Origin: Lentimicrobium sp.
Lineage (GTDB): Bacteria > Bacteroidota > Bacteroidia > Bacteroidales > Lentimicrobiaceae
NCBI GenBank assembly: GCA_019429275.1
Contig: JAHYJC010000037.1
Coordinates: forward strand, 1 to 45,143
Direction: 5' to 3'
Length of the DNA stretch: 45,143 nucleotides
The position numbers and the translations under genes were made by a program. Positions 34,428-43,030 of the stretch are shown here, piece by piece. Numbering within the stretch: the stretch's first letter is position 1; each line of letters begins with the position of its first letter. The notes beneath the pieces are model-generated. The model saw only the letters and a list, made by a program, of their open reading frames with translations, was not told where the DNA came from and did no database searches.

Positions 34428-37400
34428 ATGAACAAGATCCTATTCGATGCAGTAATATTTGACCTTGATGGAGTTATTACAAAAACAGCACTTGTTCACA
34501 GTACTGCCTGGAAAAAAATGTTTGACGATTTTTTAAAACAAAGGGAGACGAAGCATGGTGAACCTTTCAGGGAGTTTACCCATTCAGGCGATTACCTGCC
34601 CTTTGTTGATGGAAAGCCTAGATATAAGGGGGTTGAAGATTTCCTGACATCGAGGGGAATCAAAATACCATTTGGTGATCCGTCAGATTCGCATGAAATG
34701 GAGACCGTTTGTGGCCTGGGTAATCGTAAAGACTTTGCTTTCAACGAGATACTCAAACGCGATGGGGTAGGGGTTTATGAAAGTTCTGTTGCCCTGATTC
34801 ATGAACTCAAAAAACAAAATATCAGGATAGGTGTTGCCTCATCGAGCAAAAATTGTGCTCCGGTTCTTGAAACGGCCGGACTGCTTCACCTTTTTGAAAC
34901 CCGGGTAGATGGAGTGGTTTCTGCTGAAATGAAGCTTAAAGGAAAGCCAGAACCAGATATATTTACCACTGCAGCCGACAATCTTGGAGTTTCCTATGAT
35001 AAAACCGTTATTGTTGAGGATGCTGTTTCAGGTGTTCAAGCCGGACAAAAGGGCGGATTTGGGCTCGTCATTGGCATTGCACGAGAAGAAAATACCCGTG
35101 AACTCAGGCTCAATGGTGCTGATATTGTGGTGGAAGACCTTGGCAAAATTGATATTCCCGGCATAAATCATTGGTTTAAACAAGGCCTCGAAGATGATAA
35201 ATGGTCAGTTACCTACCATGCCTATGAACCCAAAAAGGAGCGCACCCGCGAAGCCCTGCTCACCATTGGAAACGGATATTTCGGAACTCGTGGTGCAGCG
35301 GAAGAAACCGATTCCAACCCGATAAACAATCCGGGAACTTATATTGCCGGACTTTATAACCGTCTTTCCTCAAAGATCGGTGATCGTTTGATTGAAAATG
35401 AGGACTTTGTAAATGCACCCAACTGGTTGCCGGTTACTTTCAGGATCGATGAGGGTAAATGGTTTGACTTTAATCAGGCCGGATTTATAGATTTTGAAAA
35501 ACATCTTGACTTCAGAACCGGTGTTTTCAGCCGCAGTATTGTTGTGAAGGATGAAAATGGGAAAATAACCCGGATTGTTTCAAAACGTATAGCCGGTATG
35601 GCCGATCCGCATACGGCGGCTATTCAATATCAGCTTACTCCGGTAAATTACAGTGGAAAAATATTCCTGAAAAGTGGTATCAATGGCGACATCATCAATG
35701 ATAATGTTGAACGATACAAACAATTAAATCAGCAACATTTGAAACCAGGTACCCAGGGTAGAAAAGAAAACATGGTTTGGGTTGCTGTTGAAACTACGCA
35801 ATCAGGCATCACCATTGCTGAGGCGGCCAATCATAGAATATTTGTGGATGGTAAACCTGCTGATGCGAAGATTTCTGAAGAGATCAGCAGCAGTAAGGCT
35901 TATATCACATTTGAAACAGAAACGCTTGCCGGAATCCCGGTAATGCTTGAGAAATTCGTAGCTATCCACACTTCAAAACCTGACGATGCAGCCGATCCGC
36001 TTGCAAAAGCAAAGGAAACTGCCGGAATGAATCTCAGCTTTCAGTCATTGTTTTCTGAAAATCTTCCGGTTTGGAAAAAAATATGGAAACAGATTGATGT
36101 TAAGGTAGATGGCAATCGTATGGATCAGAAGTTGTTGCGGCTTCATTTATATCATCTGATTGTTTCTGCATCACACCATAATGCCGGCATCGATGCAAGT
36201 TTTACAGCCCGTGGATTACATGGAGAAGCTTACCGTGGCCATATATTCTGGGATGAGCTTTTTATTCTTCCTTTTTACAATATGCATTTTCCCGAAGCAG
36301 CTAAAGCGACCTTGATGTATCGACACAATCGCCTGTCCAAAGCCAGAGAGTATGCGAAAGAGCATGGCTATACCGGAGCAATGTTTCCGTGGCAGAGTGG
36401 GAGCGACGGGAGGGAAGAGACCCAGGTGGTTCACCTCAATCCGCTGAACGGGGAGTGGGGTGACGATTACAGTTCACTGCAACGTCATGTTTCACTGGCA
36501 ATTGCATACAATGTGTGGGAATATTTTCACACAACTGGAGATATTGCTTTCCTTAAGGAATCAGGAGCAGAAATGTTTCTGGAAATTTGTCGTTTCTGGG
36601 CTGGGAAAGCTTATCTAAATGAAGAAACAGGCCGTTATTCGATTGCCGGTGTAATGGGTCCCGATGAATTTCATGAGCAATACCATAACGCCAGAGAAGG
36701 AGGGTTGCGCGATAATGCCTACACCAACATCATGGTGGTATGGGCTATTGACAAAGCTTTTGAAATCCTTAAACTGATCGGAGAAGACGCTTCACTGGTT
36801 AAATCAAAAATTTCACTCGACGAAAATGAACTTGCCCGGTGGAAAACCATTTCGCGAAAGCTAACCATTGTCATTTCTCCTGAAGGAATTATTTCTCAGT
36901 ATGACGGATATTTTGATCTTGAAGAGCTTGACTGGAATTATTACAGGCAGAAGTATGGTAATATTTACCGGCTCGACCGGATATTGAAAGCTGAAGGTAA
37001 ATCGGCCGATGAATTTAAGGTAGCCAAACAGGCCGATACACTCCAGGTTTTCTATAACCTCGATGATGCTGAAGTCCGTTTGATTCTTGAAGAACTCGGA
37101 TATAAAGTTAATGATGACTTTCTTAAGGAAAATCTTGCCTATTATCTTGAACGGACTTCACATGGCTCCACTTTGAGCAGGGTTGTTCATGCATTACTGG
37201 CCAATATGATTGGCGACAGAAAGTTGAGCTGGGAGCTTTATCAGGATGCTTTAAGCAGCGATTATAATGATATTCAGGGAGGTACGACTGCCGAAGGCAT
37301 TCACATGGGTGTTATGGCCGGTACTGTACTAAATGCCATGTATGCTTATGCCGGACTAAACCTTCGGGGAGATGTCATCAGAATAAATCCCAATCTTCCG

Positions 37401-37580
37401 GATGCCTGGAATTCAATGGGTTTTAATTTTACTTTTCGGGGTATTACAATGAATATTAAGGTTTTAAAAGATTCTGTAGTTGTTAAAACCTTTGAAAAAA
37501 TAGATCACGAAATCAGGATCCAGGTCAAAGGAAATGAGTATTGCCTTAAGTCCGGCCAGATTCTTGAAGTGAAAATTTAG
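34428..37580 (+). CDS. Fused beta-phosphoglucomutase / GH65 disaccharide phosphorylase
   Basis: This is a 1050-aa bifunctional enzyme. Residues about 1-245 are a HAD beta-phosphoglucomutase: DLDGVIT (12-18), HSTAWKKMF, ASSSKNCAP, KGKPEPDIF and VEDAVSGVQA. Residues about 255-1050 are a GH65 phosphorylase: the GNGYFGTRG N-terminal signature, the (alpha/alpha)6 catalytic domain with the general acid Glu747 in VMGPDEFH, and a C-terminal beta-sheet. The GH65 part splits an alpha-glucosyl disaccharide (maltose, trehalose, kojibiose or similar) with phosphate to glucose and beta-glucose-1-phosphate, and the HAD part converts that to glucose-6-phosphate, so the fusion channels the intermediate. The nearby malQ and MFS genes favour maltose. 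An overlapping TTG at 34425 is less likely to be the start. Confidence 0.93.
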   Translation: MNKILFDAVIFDLDGVITKTALVHSTAWKKMFDDFLKQRETKHGEPFREFTHSGDYLPFVDGKPRYKGVEDFLTSRGIKIPFGDPSDSHEMETVCGLGNRKDFAFNEILKRDGVGVYESSVALIHELKKQNIRIGVASSSKNCAPVLETAGLLHLFETRVDGVVSAEMKLKGKPEPDIFTTAADNLGVSYDKTVIVEDAVSGVQAGQKGGFGLVIGIAREENTRELRLNGADIVVEDLGKIDIPGINHWFKQGLEDDKWSVTYHAYEPKKERTREALLTIGNGYFGTRGAAEETDSNPINNPGTYIAGLYNRLSSKIGDRLIENEDFVNAPNWLPVTFRIDEGKWFDFNQAGFIDFEKHLDFRTGVFSRSIVVKDENGKITRIVSKRIAGMADPHTAAIQYQLTPVNYSGKIFLKSGINGDIINDNVERYKQLNQQHLKPGTQGRKENMVWVAVETTQSGITIAEAANHRIFVDGKPADAKISEEISSSKAYITFETETLAGIPVMLEKFVAIHTSKPDDAADPLAKAKETAGMNLSFQSLFSENLPVWKKIWKQIDVKVDGNRMDQKLLRLHLYHLIVSASHHNAGIDASFTARGLHGEAYRGHIFWDELFILPFYNMHFPEAAKATLMYRHNRLSKAREYAKEHGYTGAMFPWQSGSDGREETQVVHLNPLNGEWGDDYSSLQRHVSLAIAYNVWEYFHTTGDIAFLKESGAEMFLEICRFWAGKAYLNEETGRYSIAGVMGPDEFHEQYHNAREGGLRDNAYTNIMVVWAIDKAFEILKLIGEDASLVKSKISLDENELARWKTISRKLTIVISPEGIISQYDGYFDLEELDWNYYRQKYGNIYRLDRILKAEGKSADEFKVAKQADTLQVFYNLDDAEVRLILEELGYKVNDDFLKENLAYYLERTSHGSTLSRVVHALLANMIGDRKLSWELYQDALSSDYNDIQGGTTAEGIHMGVMAGTVLNAMYAYAGLNLRGDVIRINPNLPDAWNSMGFNFTFRGITMNIKVLKDSVVVKTFEKIDHEIRIQVKGNEYCLKSGQILEVKI

Positions 37581-37613
37581 GTTACTCATGTTAAAACACA
37601 AAAATTCAGTAAA

Positions 37614-38252
37614 ATGTTAAATGATCTTCTTTTGTTAAATAAAAAGCATGAAAATGCGGCGCTTACCATATTTGAAAAGTTTAAAGCCGAACGCATCAGC
37701 AAATACATCATCACCATATCGGGAGAAGTTGAAACCGGAAAATGTGAAGTAGCCTATGCTTTGGGACGACTCATGAAAAAAGAGGGAATCCTGGTCAAGG
37801 TGTTGCACATGGACAATTACTATAAAATTCCACCGCTCGAGCGCACCGAATGGCGAAAACGACATGGTATAGAAAGTGTGGGTTACGATGAATATGATTG
37901 GAACGTGATCTCGCGAAGCCTTACTGGCTTTAAGGAAGGTAAACTTATTACACTTCCCTGTGTGGATTTGTTTACCGGGCAAATAGATCAGCTGACTACC
38001 AATTTTTCAGGAATTGATGTTGTTATCATTGAAGGATTGTATTCAGTAAAGATTGATGAAGCCAACCTTAAAGTTTTCATAGAGCAAACTTACAAGGATA
38101 CTTTCGATGCACAACTCGCATCAGGAAAAGAAGAAATGGATGAGTTCAGAATGCTGATTCTTGAAAGGGAACATAAAGTGGTTCAGTCACTAAAGCCGCT
38201 GGCCGATTTCTATCTTGATTTTGATACAGCAAGCGAAATCTTTCACTTTTAA
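37614..38252 (+). CDS. Uridine kinase-like protein with degenerate P-loop
   Basis: This is a 212-aa protein of the uridine kinase/phosphoribulokinase fold. The Walker A motif reads GEVETGKC (37-44): the Ser/Thr that binds magnesium is Cys44. The other conserved stretches are kept: HMDNYYKIPPLERTEWRKRHG, DEYDWN, IIEGLYSVK and an arginine-rich lid (LILEREHKVVQSLK). It is a paralogue of the next gene, aligned over its full length with no gaps near the P-loop. Activity may be reduced, so it could be a regulatory partner. It starts 33 bp after the GH65 fusion, in the same operon. Confidence 0.82.
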   Translation: MLNDLLLLNKKHENAALTIFEKFKAERISKYIITISGEVETGKCEVAYALGRLMKKEGILVKVLHMDNYYKIPPLERTEWRKRHGIESVGYDEYDWNVISRSLTGFKEGKLITLPCVDLFTGQIDQLTTNFSGIDVVIIEGLYSVKIDEANLKVFIEQTYKDTFDAQLASGKEEMDEFRMLILEREHKVVQSLKPLADFYLDFDTASEIFHF

Positions 38253-38326
38253 TGCCGGTATCATTACCTGATTTATTTCAGCTACAGACGCCAAAAAAAA
38301 TTATAAACCAATTAATACTTTCAATT

Positions 38327-38962
38327 ATGTTAGGCGATGTTTTATTGATCACCGAAAAACATGAAAATGCAGCCAGAGAAATTCTTCCTCATATTCTGAA
38401 AAATCGCAAGGATAAGTTCATCATTGCAATTTCAGGAGAATCGGGTTCAGGTAAAACTGAACTTTCGCATGTCATTGCAAAAATGCTCAGAAAAGAGGGC
38501 ATATTCTGTAAACCCATCCACATCGATAACTATTATCGCATTCATCCTCTGCTACGCACTGAATGGCGCAAACAGCATGGAATTCAGTTGGCAGTCGGAC
38601 TTGATGAGTACGATTGGGATACCATTTACAAAAATATTGACGACTTCAGGCACGACAGGGTTTCAACCATGCCATGCATCGATCTGGTCACAGAACAAGT
38701 TGATCATCTTACCACTGATTTCAAAGAGGTGGATATGATTATCATTGACGGATTATACGCCATAAATACAGAAAGTGTGGATTTAAGTATTTTTATAGAG
38801 CTTACCTATCATGAAACCAAAAAAGCACAGGTGGTCAGGGGCAAAGAGCCTCAGAATGAATATCGCATGCAGGTGCTGGAACGTGAACATCAGGTAGTTC
38901 AGTCGCTGAGAACCAAAGCCAATATTTTCATTAACAAGGAATATGCGGTAGTGCTCGCTTAA
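38327..38962 (+). CDS. Uridine kinase-like P-loop kinase
   Basis: From ATG 38327 the product is 211 aa and aligns from its first residue with the preceding paralogue; the upstream in-frame ATG at 38252 would add 25 unsupported residues. The P-loop GESGSGKT (37-44) is intact. HIDNYYRIHPLLRTEWRKQHG, LDEYDWD, MIIDGLYA and QVLEREHQVVQSLR follow. The true substrate is uncertain: uridine kinase homologues phosphorylate nucleosides, but the position beside a sugar phosphorylase suggests a sugar or sugar derivative. It is the last gene of the operon and converges with malQ, whose end is 37 bp away. Confidence 0.85.
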   Translation: MLGDVLLITEKHENAAREILPHILKNRKDKFIIAISGESGSGKTELSHVIAKMLRKEGIFCKPIHIDNYYRIHPLLRTEWRKQHGIQLAVGLDEYDWDTIYKNIDDFRHDRVSTMPCIDLVTEQVDHLTTDFKEVDMIIIDGLYAINTESVDLSIFIELTYHETKKAQVVRGKEPQNEYRMQVLEREHQVVQSLRTKANIFINKEYAVVLA

Positions 38963-38999
38963 GTGTTATTAACAGACTCCTTTAAGATAATTTAACTCC

Positions 39000-40535
39000 T
39001 CAATGTTGATCAGAATTCTCTTCCTGAGGTTGATCGCTACTTTCTGTCACCCGGTTGTACATTTGGCTGAGCTCAAGTAACTTCATTCCATACTCATCAA
39101 GCAACTGCCCTTCGAGAAATCTCCACTGCCAGTTGTTTACAAGTGTTCCTGGAACGTTCATACGTGCCCTTGTGCCCAATCCCAAAACATCCTGAAGGGG
39201 TATGACTGCCAGTTTTGAAACTGAAGCCCAGGCCATCCTGATCATGGTCCAGTGAATATCGGTTCCGGAGCTTGCGCTGTATTTGTGAAGTTTCAATTTT
39301 ATTTCATCTGCAAGCATTTCATACCAGCCAACAATGGTGTCGTTGTCGTGTGTTCCGGTGTAAACCACTGAATTCTGATCGTAGAAGTGCGGAAGGTAAG
39401 GGTTGGCTTTGCTGTCATCGAAAGCAAACTGCAAAATTTTCATTCCCGGGAGGTTGAATTTCTCGCGCACCGCATCCACATCAGAGGTTATTACACCGAG
39501 ATCTTCGGCTATTATGGGCAGCTCACCTAATTTATTGTTGATGGCTTCAAAAAGTTCATTTGCAGGAGCTTCAATCCAGTTGCCGTCTTTGGCAGTTTTG
39601 GCTCCGAAGGGTACAGCCCAGAAGGCAACCAGGCCCCTGAAATGGTCAATACGAATGATGTCTGCAAGCTCCAGATTATGACTTAAGCGTTTAATCCACC
39701 AATCAAATCCGGTTTCTTTGAGGTAATCCCATTTAAACAGCACATTGCCCCACAACTGTCCGTCTTCGCTGAAAAAATCAGGCGGAACGCCGGCAACAAA
39801 TTCAGGATCAAGATTTTCGTCAAGCATAAACACCTCAGGATTTGCCCAGGCATCGCTGCTGTCGAATGAAACATAGAGAGGAATATCGCCAATGATCTTA
39901 ATACTTTTCTGGTTGGAATATTTTTTCAGCGCCATCCACTGGCAATTGGCTACAAATTGCAAGAACTTATGGTATCCGGCCCTTGGCGCCATATCATCGC
40001 TGTATTTTTTGAGAACATCCGGTCTGCGCAACCGAATATCATCAGGCCATTCATACCATGGTAAGCCCCCCATTTGCTCTTTTATGGCCATGAAAATGGC
40101 ATAATCATTCAGCCAGTATCCATGATTGTCTTCAAATTCTGACAATGCTTTTTTATCAGACTCGGGAGCCAGGGCACAGAATGATTTAAATGCTTTGCTA
40201 AAAATATTTTCGCGTGAACCATTAACAAAAGCATAATCCACTTTTCCGGTGTTTGGCATCTGAGCTTCCAGCAAATCCTTTTTCCCTATCAAACCCTTAA
40301 CAACGAAGTGGTTAAGATCAATCATCATTGGATTCAGGGCATGGGCAGAATAACTCTGATAGGGCGAATCTCCCGGGCCGGTTGGACCAAGGGGCAATAC
40401 CTGCCAGAGGTTTTGGCCGGCTTTTTCAAGAAAATCGACAAATGCAAAAGATTCAGGCCCAAATGTGCCGATTCCGAATTCATTGGGAAGTGAGGTCGGG
40501 TGTAGCAATATGCCGCTTTGTCTTTGTATTTCCAT
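39000..40535 (-). CDS. malQ: 4-alpha-glucanotransferase (amylomaltase)
   Basis: MalQ transfers alpha-1,4-glucan segments between maltodextrins and releases glucose. The 511-aa product has the GH77 layout: the HPTSLP N-terminal motif, GDIPLYVSFDSSDAW, nucleophile Asp297 in RIDHFRG, acid/base Glu344 in IIAEDLG, and Asp397 in THDND. It lacks the N-terminal CBM20 extension of many plant-type DPE2 forms, so it is the short bacterial type. It follows the MFS transporter by 2 bp, clearly in one operon. The C-terminal tail (about 495-511) is rich in Ser, Glu and Gln. Confidence 0.95.
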   Translation of the reverse strand: MEIQRQSGILLHPTSLPNEFGIGTFGPESFAFVDFLEKAGQNLWQVLPLGPTGPGDSPYQSYSAHALNPMMIDLNHFVVKGLIGKKDLLEAQMPNTGKVDYAFVNGSRENIFSKAFKSFCALAPESDKKALSEFEDNHGYWLNDYAIFMAIKEQMGGLPWYEWPDDIRLRRPDVLKKYSDDMAPRAGYHKFLQFVANCQWMALKKYSNQKSIKIIGDIPLYVSFDSSDAWANPEVFMLDENLDPEFVAGVPPDFFSEDGQLWGNVLFKWDYLKETGFDWWIKRLSHNLELADIIRIDHFRGLVAFWAVPFGAKTAKDGNWIEAPANELFEAINNKLGELPIIAEDLGVITSDVDAVREKFNLPGMKILQFAFDDSKANPYLPHFYDQNSVVYTGTHDNDTIVGWYEMLADEIKLKLHKYSASSGTDIHWTMIRMAWASVSKLAVIPLQDVLGLGTRARMNVPGTLVNNWQWRFLEGQLLDEYGMKLLELSQMYNRVTESSDQPQEENSDQH

Positions 40536-40537
40536 AA

Positions 40538-42046
40538 TTAGTGATCGTCGTTAACAAACATTACAGTTGCAGCGGCTATGAACATGGATACACCTCCAAG
40601 AACCAGCGCATAAATGGCTTCCCCGCCAAACAGGTCACGAGTAAGAAACCCGAGAATACTTGCAGCCAGAATCTGAGGGATTACAATAAAAAAGTTAAAA
40701 ATGCCCATGTAAGTTCCCATTTTATTACTTGGAAGTGCCCCTGCAAGAATGGCATAAGGCATCGAAAGGATACTTGCCCAGGCCATACCAACTCCTACCA
40801 TTGAAACCAGCAACAGATTGGGATCTTTGATGAAATAAATGGAAATCAGGCCAAGCCCCCCTGCTACCAGCGACAACATGTGGGTAAATTTACGGGATGT
40901 TCTTTTAGCAATTACCGGCAGCAGGAAGGCTACCAAAGCAGCAATTCCGTTGTAAACCGCAAAACTGATTCCTACCCAATCGGCACCTTTGTTAAAAAGT
41001 TCTGATGTTGGATCGGTGGTTCCGTAAATGTGATTGGTAACGGCTGCGGTAGTGTAAATCCACATTGCAAAAAGCGCAAACCAGGAGAAAAACTGGACAA
41101 TAGCCAGTTGACCCATGGTTTTTGGCATCCTGTAAAGGTCGTGCATTACAATGGCCACGCCATTTTTTGTATTCCCGTTTTTTATCAGTGTGCCGGATAT
41201 CAGCATCATAACTCCGTAAAAACCAATTCCAACGCTGAAAATATAGAGTTCAGGATGAAGCTGGAAATGATAAATAAGGTAAGAGAGGAGTGCACCAATT
41301 CCGATCCACAGAATGCTTCGGTTCAGAAAAACCTTACTCACCTTTTCAGGTTCAGAGATTTCTTCGCCATGGCTCTCGTTCATTATCAGGGCATCGGCTT
41401 CGGCATGTGCGCGCAACTCTTCAGGTGAATACTCTTTTGTTCTGATAACCGTCCACAAAACCGCAAGAAAAAAGGCAGCGGCTCCGAGATAGAAAGAATA
41501 CTGTACTGAAGGTGGTATTATGCCTTCGGGGGCCGTATTGGCAATGCCAAACCAGTTCGTTAGAATATACGGCAGTGCGGAAGCAACCACAGCACCGGTT
41601 CCGATAAAAAAACTTTGCATGGCAAATCCCCTGGTGCGTTGCTCAGATGGCAACATATCGCCAACAAATGCACGGAATGGCTCCATGGAGATATTGATAG
41701 AAGCATCCATAATCCAGAGCATTCCTGCAGCTACCCAAAGGGCAGGTGAGTTGGGCATAACAATTAAAGCCAAAGAAGCCAGAATTGCCCCGACCAGGAA
41801 ATACGGGCGACGTCTTCCCAGTCGGTTCCAGGTATTGTCGCTCATGTGGCCAATTATTGGCTGGATAATAAGTCCGGTAACCGGGGCAGCAATCCACAGG
41901 ATGGGGATTTCGTCAACTTTGGCGCCAAGGGTTTCAAATATACGGCTCACATTGGCATTTTGAAGGGCAAATCCGAACTGTATGCCCAGGAACCCGAAAC
42001 TCATGTTCCAAATCTGCCAGAAACTCAGATGAGGTTTCTTTGTCAT
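40538..42046 (-). CDS. MFS sugar transporter (maltose permease, GPH/SLC45-like)
   Basis: This is a 502-aa inner-membrane protein with about 12 transmembrane helices. The N-terminal half shows the GPH/SLC45-like pattern QNANVSRIFETLGA, PIIGHMSDNTWNRLGRRRPYF and MEPFRAFVGDMLP. A hydrophilic loop (about 205-240) separates the halves. Related proteins in Bacteroidota (MalT-like) import maltose. It sits 2 bp upstream of malQ, which supports import of maltose or short maltodextrins by proton symport. A complete promoter lies upstream. Confidence 0.9.
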   Translation of the reverse strand: MTKKPHLSFWQIWNMSFGFLGIQFGFALQNANVSRIFETLGAKVDEIPILWIAAPVTGLIIQPIIGHMSDNTWNRLGRRRPYFLVGAILASLALIVMPNSPALWVAAGMLWIMDASINISMEPFRAFVGDMLPSEQRTRGFAMQSFFIGTGAVVASALPYILTNWFGIANTAPEGIIPPSVQYSFYLGAAAFFLAVLWTVIRTKEYSPEELRAHAEADALIMNESHGEEISEPEKVSKVFLNRSILWIGIGALLSYLIYHFQLHPELYIFSVGIGFYGVMMLISGTLIKNGNTKNGVAIVMHDLYRMPKTMGQLAIVQFFSWFALFAMWIYTTAAVTNHIYGTTDPTSELFNKGADWVGISFAVYNGIAALVAFLLPVIAKRTSRKFTHMLSLVAGGLGLISIYFIKDPNLLLVSMVGVGMAWASILSMPYAILAGALPSNKMGTYMGIFNFFIVIPQILAASILGFLTRDLFGGEAIYALVLGGVSMFIAAATVMFVNDDH

Positions 42047-42068
42047 AAAAAAGAATTATTAATGCGTG

Positions 42069-42099
42069 TAAAATTAGGGAAAAACTTTCTCTCCGGCAA
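42069..42099 (-). promoter_or_regulatory. Promoter of the MFS-malQ operon
   Basis: On the minus strand, TTG (42097-42099) is followed after exactly 20 bp by TAATTTTA (42069-42076), seven of eight matches to TAnnTTTG. It lies 23 bp upstream of the ATG. Confidence 0.62.
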
Positions 42100-42163
42100 T
42101 TTTCAGTTATTGACAGAAAATTAAAAAATGTTCACAATATCATAGCCTCTCATTTACTTTTCA

Positions 42164-42171
42164 TAAATTTG
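42164..42171 (+). promoter_or_regulatory. -7 promoter element for the tRNA locus
   Basis: TAAATTTG is an exact TAnnTTTG, ending 11 bp before the tRNA-like remnant, so transcription would begin close to the remnant's 5' end and continue into tRNA-Gly. Confidence 0.5.
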
Positions 42172-42182
42172 CTGTATCAAAA

Positions 42183-42229
42183 GAGGAAGTAGCTCAGGAG
42201 GTAGTCTCGTCACTTGTTAACAAGACCCC
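42183..42229 (+). pseudogene. Decayed tRNA-like sequence
   Basis: This stretch reads GAGGAAGTAGCTCAGGAGG and onwards, matching the acceptor 5' strand and D-arm of the tRNA-Gly that follows (GGAA-TAGCTCAG-GGTAG shared). An anticodon-loop-like TTGTTAA is present, but its flanks do not form a normal 5-bp stem. The T-arm and 3' acceptor strand are missing. It is probably the 5' half of a dead tRNA gene. Confidence 0.45.
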
Positions 42230-42253
42230 AAACTCAGGGTAAGAATTAATAAA

Positions 42254-42325
42254 GCGGAAATAGCTCAGTGGTAGAGCGCAAGTTTCCCAAACTTGAGGTC
42301 GCGGGTTCAATCCCCGTTTTCCGCT
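42254..42325 (+). tRNA. tRNA-Gly (anticodon CCC)
   Basis: This is a complete 72-nt cloverleaf. The acceptor stem GCGGAAA pairs with TTTCCGC (42318-42324), discriminator T42325. The D-arm is TAGCTCAGTGGTAGAGC. The anticodon stem CAAGT/ACTTG encloses loop TTCCCAA, with anticodon CCC at 42286-42288. The T-arm is GCGGGTTCAATCCCCGT. CCA is not encoded, so it depends on the CCA-adding enzyme. It reads the GGG codon. Confidence 0.96.
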
Positions 42326-42409
42326 CAAATAAAGAAGCTTTAGGGCTTCTTTATTATGATATTTTGGCCTGGTTAGACTATTTCTTAAAATAGACTCAAT
42401 GTCAATTCA

Positions 42410-42869
42410 ATGAAAAAATTATAGCTTTTGACCTTACTTCAAGTATTGGCAATAATTGCCTTTGGTCAGAAAACCAATCCGGTTTACGATTCAGTGTTGG
42501 CAAAATCGCTGGGGGGCTGATGACCGGGGTAGGAAAAGATACATACTTGTTTTGTTGACAAACGGAAGCAATACCACCACCAACCAAGCTTTCATCGTCA
42601 GTAGTTTTTCAGGGCATATAGGCAATATCGAAAGACTGGTCGAAACCGGTGAACTTGTTGTAGCAGGACCGCCTGGGAAAAACGACCACAGTTACCGTGG
42701 AATCTTCATTCTCAATGTTGACACAAAAGAAAAAGCCGAGGAACTGCTGCAAACCGATCCTGCCATTAATTCAAAACTGCTTGATGCCGAATTATACCAT
42801 TGGTATGGTTCTGCAGCATCACCCGAATATTTGCCGGTTTCGGATAAGATATGGAAGATGGGATTTTGA
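42410..42869 (+). pseudogene. Broken secreted YciI-like (YCII-domain) protein gene
   Basis: Two lesions interrupt a recognisable gene. ATG 42410 starts MKKL, then TAG (42422-42424), then LLTLLQVLAIIAFGQKTNPV in the same frame: a signal peptide and start of the mature protein with a stop at codon 5. The frame continues YDSVLAKSLG until six G at 42511-42516. There the coding frame shifts: removing one G joins it to ADDRGRKRYILVLLTNGSNT and the intact C-terminal part (VVAGPPGKNDHSYRGIFIL, AELYHWYGSAASPEYLP) to the stop at 42869. YCII-domain proteins are small dimeric enzymes with few proven functions. The homopolymer indel could be a sequencing artefact, but the separate TAG argues for real decay. 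Confidence 0.82.
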
Positions 42870-42988
42870 ATATTTGATGTTTTGTGGGTTTTGATCGGCC
42901 ACAATGAATTAAAATTGATATCCTGACTACTTATTTATAGGCTTTTCTGAACCCTTAATCTTTTTATGAGGTCATTGCCCACTTAACC

Positions 42989-42996
42989 TACCTTTG
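42989..42996 (+). promoter_or_regulatory. -7 promoter element for rlmF
   Basis: TACCTTTG is an exact TAnnTTTG, 34 bp upstream of the rlmF ATG. Confidence 0.55.
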
Positions 42997-43030
42997 TCAA
43001 AAGTTCAACAGCTTACCAAATTGAGTCATC

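Noticed and set aside
38252-38326. Upstream ATG extension of the second kinase-like gene
   Set aside because: The paralogue aligns from ATG 38327, and the extra 25 residues have no match.
42213-42224. 12-bp palindrome CTTGTTAACAAG
   Set aside because: It lies inside the tRNA-like remnant and probably derives from an anticodon arm; no second copy was noticed, so an attachment or operator site is not supported.
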